A DNA stretch of 64,000 bases. Origin: Robertmurraya sp. FSL R5-0851 (GTDB taxonomy: Bacteria; Bacillota; Bacilli; Bacillales; Cytobacillaceae). Below, piece after piece: positions 57,912 through 64,000 of this stretch; the stretch's first letter is position 1; each line of letters begins with the position of its first letter. The stretch is from the NCBI RefSeq assembly GCF_038002965.1, contig NZ_JBBOOE010000001.1, positions 2,337,001 through 2,401,000 on the forward strand. Direction: 5' to 3'. The notes under the pieces were generated by a model that was given only the letters and a program-made list of their open reading frames with translations, did no database searches and had not been told where the DNA came from. Made by a program: the position numbers and the translations under genes.

Positions 57912-59534
57912 CTAATCTCCACATGGTGCCGGCTCGACTTCAATTTTGGAGCTCATATCCTGGTAGTTAAAATACTGAATACTTTTCACGCGTTTAAAAT
58001 ATTTAAAAAGGCGTTCATTGGGATGGGCATTTTGTTTGTACTCTTCAATAATTTTCGTAAGTAACGGCAGCAGTTGATCGGTTTCAATTCCCTCTGCTAC
58101 AGGCTGTGCAGCATGGGCCGTACGGCCAACCGGCTTTGCGCCAATAAATAAATCAAATTTTTTCTTGCGGTAAACGATCCCGATATCATCGAATACTGCC
58201 CGATAACATGCCATACCGCAGCCGTTGAAACCAATATGTAATTCTTTTGGAAGCTTTAAGCCCCCTAATTTTGCTGCTATTTCTTCTGCGTATGGAATCG
58301 ATTCTGCTTTTTCCCCGTAACAAAAATCACAAGCTTTTACATTTAAAACATCGCCCACAGGCATGACAGTTAAATGATTCTGTTCTAGTTTTTCAACTAT
58401 CGATTCAGGCTGTGTTGTTGGAATCTTTACTAAAAAACGATGATCCGGTGTATATTCCATGGTGCCTGTGTCGCCAATGGTTTCTGCCAATACGCGCATT
58501 TGATCAGGCGTAATAAATTTATTGGCAACACCAGGTGAAACAGCAAATTCAAATATATCTTCGATTGGCTGCTGAACTACATGCAGATGTTCTATTTTTG
58601 ATTTAGTCACCATGGATAAAGCCTTTAAGGCCAAATCTAATGAGGTAACTTCTTGTTTTTTTCTTTCAATTTGCTCATACCCAGCTTGCGCTTCCCCGGT
58701 TTCTTGATTCAACGCCCATGGCTCGGCTTCCTTTTTCAAACGCTGATGCGGTTTTAAGCTTTGCTTCTCTTCACCTAAAGTATATTTTCGCTGATAACCT
58801 CGAGGGGTAATGATTTTATTGTCATAAAAGAACGTAGAAGAGTTCCCAATAATAACCGTTGTTAGCATTCCAATATCATGTTCAAGCATTTCAGCCAGTG
58901 TTGTGAGCACAACATTTTGATTTTCACGATAAGCACTTTTCACAAGTCCCACCGGTGTTTCAGGAGAACGATATTTTAATAGAATATTTTGTGCCTCTAC
59001 AATTTGTCGTGTTCGCCGACCGCTTTTCGGATTATATAAAGCTATTACAAAATCCGCCATCGCAGCTGCTTCAATACGCTTTTCTATTACAGTCCAAGGC
59101 GTCAAATGATCACTTAGGCTGATCGTGCAGGAATCATGCATGACTGGCGCCCCCAATAAACTCGCACAAGAATTAATGGCTGATATACCTGGAACAATTT
59201 CAACCGCAATTCCATCTTTCTCAGTCCAACCCTTCTCAATCAGCACTTCATACACTAATCCAGCCATGCCATATACCCCTGAATCTCCGCTGGAAATTAC
59301 TGAGACAATATGACCTGCTTCCGCTTTCTTTACTGCATCCTGTGCACGTGACACTTCTTCAGTCATACCCGTACTGACAATGGATTTTGCTGTTACCAAA
59401 TGTTCAATTAGCTCCACGTATGTTTTATAGCCAATAATACAATCACTTTGCTGCAAGGCAACTACAGCTCGATTAGTAATATGCTCCCGATCACCGGGAC
59501 CGAAGCCAACAACAAAAATTTTCCCCTTTTTCAT
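57912..59534 (-). CDS. cbiH60: cobalt-precorrin-3 C17-methyltransferase with C-terminal Fe-S domain (CbiH60 type)
   Basis: This 540-residue protein methylates C17 and drives ring contraction. The N-terminal half is CbiH: GKIFVVGFGPGDREHITNRAVVALQQSD, IVSVISSGDSGVYGMAGLVYEV, EIVPGISAINSCASLLGAPVMHD. The C-terminal half resembles a nitrite/sulfite reductase-type module with cysteines in KACDFCYGEK and FNGCGMACYRAVFDD, able to bind a [4Fe-4S] cluster, as described for B. megaterium CbiH60. The start at 59534 follows GGAGG. It is the first gene of the operon, directly behind a riboswitch terminator. An acidic-basic linker of about 60 residues joins the two parts. Confidence 0.93.
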   Translation of the reverse strand: MKKGKIFVVGFGPGDREHITNRAVVALQQSDCIIGYKTYVELIEHLVTAKSIVSTGMTEEVSRAQDAVKKAEAGHIVSVISSGDSGVYGMAGLVYEVLIEKGWTEKDGIAVEIVPGISAINSCASLLGAPVMHDSCTISLSDHLTPWTVIEKRIEAAAMADFVIALYNPKSGRRTRQIVEAQNILLKYRSPETPVGLVKSAYRENQNVVLTTLAEMLEHDIGMLTTVIIGNSSTFFYDNKIITPRGYQRKYTLGEEKQSLKPHQRLKKEAEPWALNQETGEAQAGYEQIERKKQEVTSLDLALKALSMVTKSKIEHLHVVQQPIEDIFEFAVSPGVANKFITPDQMRVLAETIGDTGTMEYTPDHRFLVKIPTTQPESIVEKLEQNHLTVMPVGDVLNVKACDFCYGEKAESIPYAEEIAAKLGGLKLPKELHIGFNGCGMACYRAVFDDIGIVYRKKKFDLFIGAKPVGRTAHAAQPVAEGIETDQLLPLLTKIIEEYKQNAHPNERLFKYFKRVKSIQYFNYQDMSSKIEVEPAPCGD

Positions 59535-59554
59535 AGGCTTTCCTCCAAATAAAA

Positions 59555-59589
59555 ATGCCTGTACTCCTTTTAAAGGGAATACAGGCATG
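59555..59589 (-). terminator. riboswitch-controlled terminator before cbiH60
   Basis: ATGCCTGTATTCC and GGAGTACAGGCAT form a long stem on the minus strand, followed by TTTTATTT and at once by the cbiH60 ribosome binding site. It is the expression platform of the upstream cobalamin riboswitch. Confidence 0.88.
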
Positions 59590-59682
59590 TGAAATGACAG
59601 TATAAAAAGCATACTGAAATACAAAAACAATAGGTATAATTGTCCCGCCTATACTTCTCCCACCGAAAAGCAAGTGTCGTTT

Positions 59683-59835
59683 AAATAAGCAGGTTTCCTG
59701 ACTTAAGCTTCTTTTTACTCTTACACCTTCCCGATTTCTCAGTGGCATTGTAATTTCATCAGCTCTTACAGTAGCGGGGGCTGTACTAGACTTTCACTAG
59801 TTTCCCTTTTACCTCACAAATGTGAGCACTTATTT
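59683..59835 (-). promoter_or_regulatory. cobalamin (B12) riboswitch, complete aptamer
   Basis: On the minus strand the conserved blocks appear in order: AAAAGGGAA, GTGAAAGTC, ACAGCCCCCGCTACTGT, GCCACTG, CGGGAAGG and the B12 box AAGTCAGGAAACCTGC. AAATAAG at the 5' end pairs with CTTATTT at the 3' end (P1). Binding of cobalamin should favour the downstream terminator and repress the cobalamin operon. Confidence 0.95.
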
Positions 59836-59940
59836 AAATTTAATTATTAAATTTTTTATAAATATACCATATAAACTCGGTTAACATACTATTTTTTTTG
59901 AAAATTTAATAAAAACCTCCACTAGAATATTCCACTTAAT

Positions 59941-60530
59941 GGAATAGAAGAGAATGGATTGATTATCCCAATTGGTACATGGGTGATTGAACAAGCCTGT
60001 AGACAATTGCAGATGTTAGCGTCAAACGATATGACTACATCAACGTAGCCGTGAATCTTTCCATCCGTCAGTTTTACCAACCCAATTTTGTGTCAATGGT
60101 GGCGAACATCATTAGAAACAAGCGGATAAAGCCTGAAAGATTACATTTCGAAATCACAGAGAGTATGACAGCAGACGTTCAACTTACAACTGCGATACTC
60201 AAGGATTTAAAGTCTCTCGGTGTCTCTATATCCATTGATGACTTTGGAACAGGTTACAGTTCCCTCAGTTATTTTAGGTCTTTTCCTATTAATACTTTAA
60301 AAATCGACCGTTCTTTCATTAAGGATATTTCACAAAATAAAGAGGACCAGGTTTTTATGGCACATAAATTAGGGTTAAAGGTCATTGGAGAAGGTGTAGA
60401 AACATCTGAACAAGCAAAATTCCTAACTGAAAACGGATGTGACATGCTTCAAGGTTACTATTTTAGCCATCCTCTTAGCGAGGACGAGCTTCTCTGTTAT
60501 TTACTTAAAAAACCGATTTTAAATAACTAG
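59941..60530 (+). pseudogene. EAL-domain (c-di-GMP phosphodiesterase) gene remnant
   Basis: A frame from 59941 reads EENGLIIPIGTWVIEQACRQLQ, typical of the middle of an EAL domain, then stops near 60048. After a frameshift the sequence continues NVAVNLSIRQFYQPNFV, FEITESMTADVQL, ISIDDFGTGYSSLSYFRSFP and LGLKVIGEGVETSEQ to the stop at 60530. The EAL motif itself and everything before it are missing, and about ten residues are deleted before the MAHKLG segment. The product would be inactive. Confidence 0.85.
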
Positions 60531-60653
60531 TAAAACTAATATTCATTCAAACCCCACAAAATGATTGGGTTCATGAATATCACTTTTACTGTGAGTTAGG
60601 ATAACTCTGTTTTAGAAAAATATATGTATTTCAATATAGCTAGCAAAACCACG

Positions 60654-60679
60654 AAAAAATGGGACAGTGAACCTGTCCC
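60654..60679 (-). terminator. rho-independent terminator of the DUF3231 gene
   Basis: GGGACAG and CTGTCCC form a perfect 7-bp stem with a 5-base loop at 60661-60679; on the minus strand a run of T follows. It lies 10 bases past the DUF3231 stop codon. Confidence 0.85.
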
Positions 60680-60688
60680 CACATGATC

Positions 60689-61234
60689 CTAAATCTGGGT
60701 TCCAGGCGGATGGTAAAAAGGTGGTACTCTAATCCAACCGCGCTTACGCATCAAATGTTTTAATCTAGTAGCAAATGCAAATTTTTCAGCTTGAAATTGA
60801 ATAAACATTAAACCCACATCTGTACGAATGGATTCGGATGCAGCACCAGCAGCTTGCATAATTAAACTAACAATCTTTAAGGATAACTCATTTGCAAGTA
60901 CATCATCCGTTAATTTAACACCAAGAGGAATATCATTAGAATCTGATTTTGGCATATCTTCAGGGGCAGTAGGTAACGGAACCCCTTCCTTAATCAAGAA
61001 ATCATGGAGTCTTTGTCTTTGACTGTTCCCTAATTTCATATCTTCTTCAAGAATCGCTTTAAGTTCCTCATCAGAAGTCGTATTGATCCCCGCTTGAACA
61101 GATACTTTGGCTAATTCAAGGCCTGATAAATATATCCAGCACGCCATCACTTCTCCCACATGAAGAGGTTGGTCTTTGTCTTGGTCAGATTGTGATTTCA
61201 TTGCATCCATAATAGTTTCTATAATATTTAACAT
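60689..61234 (-). CDS. DUF3231 family protein
   Basis: This 181-residue helical protein resembles half of the usual DUF3231 protein, a ferritin-like helical family common in spore formers: LHVGEVMACWIYLSGLELAKVSVQAGINTTSDEELKAILEEDMKLG and NEISLKI-like ANELSLKIVSLIMQAAGAASESIRTDVGLMFIQFQAEKFAFATRLKHLMRKRGWIRVPPFYHPPG. The start at 61234 follows CAGGAGGG. Function is unknown; relatives are sometimes grouped with spore-coat-like proteins. Confidence 0.8.
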   Translation of the reverse strand: MLNIIETIMDAMKSQSDQDKDQPLHVGEVMACWIYLSGLELAKVSVQAGINTTSDEELKAILEEDMKLGNSQRQRLHDFLIKEGVPLPTAPEDMPKSDSNDIPLGVKLTDDVLANELSLKIVSLIMQAAGAASESIRTDVGLMFIQFQAEKFAFATRLKHLMRKRGWIRVPPFYHPPGTQI

Positions 61235-61279
61235 GTCAATCCCTCCTGAACTCATTACATACTCCATAATTTCTGTCAT

Positions 61280-61603
61280 TTAACTAGTTATTATTCAGCG
61301 GGACCTCATGTAATTTATTATAGAGCGGGACAAAGTATTCATGATTATCCCTCACTTATACGATCCAATGCGTCTTGTATTTCTTTTTCAAAGGGGATAA
61401 TTTCTGAATCAAAATCCTGTTCATGGGGTAGCGTCAGGAAAATGCGGATTTACAACGTTAAGGAAACCAAAATATAAAAAGTCTAATTTCTCGGTGTTAT
61501 AAGTGAAAAATTAGGCTTTAGTTACTTCATTAAAGCGCCTGATTGTTGAAGACTAAAGTTTATATTCACCAAGAAAATTGATGTGCTCTTATCCTAACAA
61601 ATT
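61280..61603. other. intergenic stretch with a possible gene tail and a terminator
   Basis: On the minus strand a frame ending with a stop at 61345 reads EQDFDSEIIPFEKEIQDAL then DRISEG, which looks like the C terminus of a protein, but no upstream part is present beyond about 61430. A terminator for the YetF-like gene lies at 61479-61518. Otherwise I see nothing. Confidence 0.35.
61479..61518 (-). terminator. rho-independent terminator of the DUF421 gene
   Basis: AAGCCTAATTT and AAATTAGACTT pair with one G-U, followed on the minus strand by TTTATATTTT. It lies about 85 bases past the stop codon. Confidence 0.7.
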
Positions 61604-62287
61604 TTATTTAGGACTTACATGTATGCCTTCACTCTCTCGCCAATCTGCGTAAAGTATACGCTTTACATTATCATATCCATTGGTAGTTAATTGGTTATCT
61701 AACCACTGTTGATCAAATCCGAGTTTATGTAAATTATCCCATAAAATTTCCCCATCTATAATTAACGATGTTGGGAGGTCTACTGGACTTTCTGGAAGAT
61801 TGAGATCTTGCTTGTCTGGTTTTTGATACTTGGATTTTAATAATAAACTTATTTGCCCATTAGCTTCCAATATACCGTATTTGACTTCGCGAACTGAAAA
61901 GACATTATTTTGACGGAGTATACTCAATACTTGATTTACATCCAATTTGTTCTTTGTAAGTAACTTTCTGTCCATAACACCATCTCGAATGATGATGTTA
62001 GGATTGCCTAATAAGAGAGAGCGTGTCGATTTATTTTTTAGAGTCATAAACTCTATTCCCAACATAAGAAACGTCCACAATCCGATGGCATATAAAAAAT
62101 GAAAAATCCCTACCTTATCTTCATAAATGTTATTTCCTAAAAAATCTCCAAGTACTAACACAAAAACTAAGTGAAACGGGGTTAACTGATAGATGGATGT
62201 TCTGCCTGTTATGATAATGATAAAAAATAAAGTTGCAAAACCAACGATGACTTTGATCGTCAGTAAACCAATATTAACTTCTTCCAA
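61604..62287 (-). CDS. DUF421 membrane protein, YetF-like
   Basis: The 227-residue protein has three N-terminal membrane segments (TIKVIVGFATLFFIIIITGR, LTPFHLVFVLVLGDFLGNNIYE, FLYAIGLWTFLMLGIEFMTL) and a soluble C-terminal part with the family's LLGNPNIIIRDGVMDRKLLTKNKLDVNQVLSILRQNNVFSVREVKYGILEANG. YetF-like proteins occur in spore formers, some with roles in spore germination; the role here is unknown. A TTG start at 62287 with GGAGG seven bases upstream is preferred. Confidence 0.85.
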   Translation of the reverse strand: MEEVNIGLLTIKVIVGFATLFFIIIITGRTSIYQLTPFHLVFVLVLGDFLGNNIYEDKVGIFHFLYAIGLWTFLMLGIEFMTLKNKSTRSLLLGNPNIIIRDGVMDRKLLTKNKLDVNQVLSILRQNNVFSVREVKYGILEANGQISLLLKSKYQKPDKQDLNLPESPVDLPTSLIIDGEILWDNLHKLGFDQQWLDNQLTTNGYDNVKRILYADWRESEGIHVSPK

Positions 62288-62310
62288 AGTTTTTTCCTCC
62301 AATTTAAATT

Positions 62311-62890
62311 TTACTTAGTTGTAAGATCTTGAGGTTTAGATAAAGAGGCTAGTTTTAGTATTAAAGCTCGAGTTACAATTCCAACAATGATGTAATATAT
62401 GAATGAATATCTGTATCTCCACTCTAAATAATTAACAAGTTTGACCCACTCGCAAAAGGGTTCACCTATACAGGCATATGTTAGTGCCATAATGATCTGG
62501 GCTAAAATAAAAGATTTCCATGTTCTAAAATATTGATATAACAACATGTAAGCTACAGGTACCATTGAAAAATCAAAAGGAAAGGCCTTTGGGAATAAAA
62601 GGTAGGAATGCAATGGGGTAATCCCAAAAACTGTATTGTGCACCAACTACATCTAATAAGGTTGTTGTCAAGATAATTATGGTACCAAATAACAAAATTT
62701 CTAAAATAATGTCTCGTTTAACAAGTTTAGCCCATATAACCCAAGGCACAACTAAAAAAACGACTAGTATCCACCATTCCCAAGTTAAAAACTCATTTTT
62801 TAGCCAACTATTTAATTCTAAATGATAGAGCTTATCTTCTAATAAACGTATTTCCTTAAGATTTTCAAATATATTATCTATTGATATCAC
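62311..62890 (-). pseudogene. frameshifted CBO0543-type membrane protein gene
   Basis: Two overlapping frames together encode one integral membrane protein. The first, from a GTG at 62890, reads WEWWILVVFLVVPWVIWAKLVKR through LLDVVGAQYSFWDYP; the second continues LLFPKAFPFDFSMVPVAYMLLYQYF through FYYIIVGIVTRALILKLASL. The switch is near 62600-62625, in a C-rich and A-rich stretch. The joined protein has the usual length and hydrophobic pattern of CBO0543-family proteins that often sit beside germination genes. It may be a true mutation or a sequencing error. Confidence 0.75.
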
Positions 62891-63124
62891 CTCTATATTT
62901 AAATGAAAAGGTAACAGATATTTTTGAATTCAAACTCTTTGAGCTGCCTTTTTAGTATTACCGTTTTTTAGTAATGAATTTCCATCGTAAATAAGAAAAA
63001 AACCATTGTTGGAAGTTCTTATAATACACGGGTTTTCGACTTTTTTTCAAATAAGTCAGAAATATATTAAAAACAAAGTTAAATCTAGATTTAAGATAGA
63101 ACAATAAAAACAGGATACATCAAC

Positions 63125-64000
63125 TTATAATAATGGAGAAAGCACGCGAGCACCCTGTTCAACAATGCGCTCGGTCAGGGATCGTTGCAACAAGTCTTCA
63201 ATTCTTAATGGTACAGAATCAGTAAGATCCCTCTCGAACTGCTCTGTGAGTTCCCTTGCCACATCAGCACTGTACACGACTTGACACACCTCATAATTCA
63301 GGCGAAAACTTCTCATATCATAGTTTGCTGAGCCTACGGCAGCAATCTCCTCATCGATGGTCAACACCTTCGCATGTATCATTCCTTTGTCGTACTGGTA
63401 GATTTGAACTCCAGCTTCTATAAGTTCTCCGTAATAAGTACGGCTTGCAAGACCCACGATTTTTTGATTATTGTGGCGAGGAACCAGCAATCTTACACGG
63501 ACACCACGAGTTACTGCTGTCTTTAATGCCATGATAATATCCGTTTCTGGTACAAAATAGGGTGTTGTTAAATCAATAGTCTTGGTCGCCTGTGTTATAC
63601 ATATAAAGTAAGCTTGCCGAATGACTGGGGTAGGAATTCCAGGGTTTCCTTCCAACGTATGGATATACGCTTTATGCAATGTCCTAGTTTTTCCGGATAT
63701 GTCCATTTCTTTATCATCAAGGGTGCTCAACTCTGATCCCAATTCGGCTGACCATTTGGAATGATCTGCTCTGCCGATTGAATTGATTTTCGTTACCTCT
63801 GATTTTGTTTTCAAATTTGTTTTTGATTTTATCCTTTCCGGCACAGCGATTTCCCAATGAACATCAAAAACAGTCTGCAAGTCGCCTGTTGCTTCCCCTA
63901 TAATTTGCAAATGAGTGTCCCTCCAAAATCCTACGTCTGGCTTTAATCCTGTATATTCATACCCAACGTTCATACCGCCAGTAAAGGATTCCTTTCTGTC
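63125..64000 (-). CDS. cls: cardiolipin synthase, C-terminal part (5' end outside window)
   Basis: Cardiolipin synthases join two phosphatidylglycerol molecules at the membrane. The visible 291 residues begin just after the first HKD motif, with ESFTGGMNVGYEYTG in the open frame from the window edge, followed by WRDTHLQIIGEATGDLQTVF. The second HKD motif is IHAKVLTIDEEIAAVGSANYDMRS. LTTPYFVPETDIIMALKTA and the tail QRSLTERIVEQGARVLSPLL are typical. The first HKD motif and membrane helices lie beyond the window. Confidence 0.93.
   Translation of the reverse strand, partial: DRKESFTGGMNVGYEYTGLKPDVGFWRDTHLQIIGEATGDLQTVFDVHWEIAVPERIKSKTNLKTKSEVTKINSIGRADHSKWSAELGSELSTLDDKEMDISGKTRTLHKAYIHTLEGNPGIPTPVIRQAYFICITQATKTIDLTTPYFVPETDIIMALKTAVTRGVRVRLLVPRHNNQKIVGLASRTYYGELIEAGVQIYQYDKGMIHAKVLTIDEEIAAVGSANYDMRSFRLNYEVCQVVYSADVARELTEQFERDLTDSVPLRIEDLLQRSLTERIVEQGARVLSPLL

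Overview
The window is AT-rich DNA of low-GC Gram-positive character, most likely from a Bacillaceae genome. The evidence is strong GGAGG-type ribosome binding sites, TTG and GTG starts, Bacillus-type Zur boxes beside zinc-free paralogues of ribosomal proteins S14 and L31, a DUF2975/YozG-type pair, and a cobalamin operon whose gene order closely resembles the Bacillus megaterium cobI operon. The species cannot be fixed. Most genes lie on the minus strand. I saw no rRNA, tRNA or CRISPR array.

Region 1 (1-6.3 kb): the 5' part of a TRAP-transporter binding lipoprotein; an IS110-family element bounded by an 11-bp inverted repeat; a DsrE / isochorismatase-like hydrolase / DUF3891 operon with a TetR regulator, whose two promoter regions carry the same palindrome; and an SDR oxidoreductase.

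Region 2 (6.4-15 kb) looks like a defence island: a decayed SF1 helicase, an McrB/McrC-like pair (DUF3578-AAA+ GTPase and DUF2357-PD-(D/E)XK nuclease), a MazG-like pyrophosphohydrolase, a small helix-turn-helix-like protein, a frameshifted small gene and a PDDEXK_4-type nuclease.

Region 3 (15-24 kb) is ordinary accessory content: lipoproteins, small membrane proteins, GntR and XRE regulators, an SDR, a VOC protein and a GNAT. Region 4 (24-35.2 kb) holds an AddAB-like helicase-nuclease pair next to a WYL regulator, a nucleotide-sugar epimerase-like gene, a DCC-family protein and a large STAND NTPase with TPR repeats; parts of this may also be defence.

Region 5 (35.2-40.5 kb) is a zinc-homeostasis neighbourhood in partial decay. 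It contains a probable free-standing structured RNA, a broken ABC ATPase, rpsN2 and rpmE2, a COG0523 (CobW-like) GTPase, a flavoprotein, five Zur-box-like sites and a stump of znuA. Region 6 (40.5-59.9 kb) is a metal/peptide-type ABC importer behind an atypical cobalamin riboswitch, followed upstream by a 15-gene cobalt-early (anaerobic-type) cobalamin operon running from cbiH60 to a CbiW-CbiX fusion, itself behind a canonical cobalamin riboswitch and terminator. The two riboswitches suggest that corrin synthesis and cobalt uptake respond to cobalamin together; the late steps (cbiP, cbiB, cobU/S) are not in the window.

Region 7 (59.9-64 kb): an EAL-domain pseudogene, a DUF3231 protein, a YetF-like DUF421 protein, a frameshifted CBO0543-type membrane gene and the 3' part of a cardiolipin synthase.
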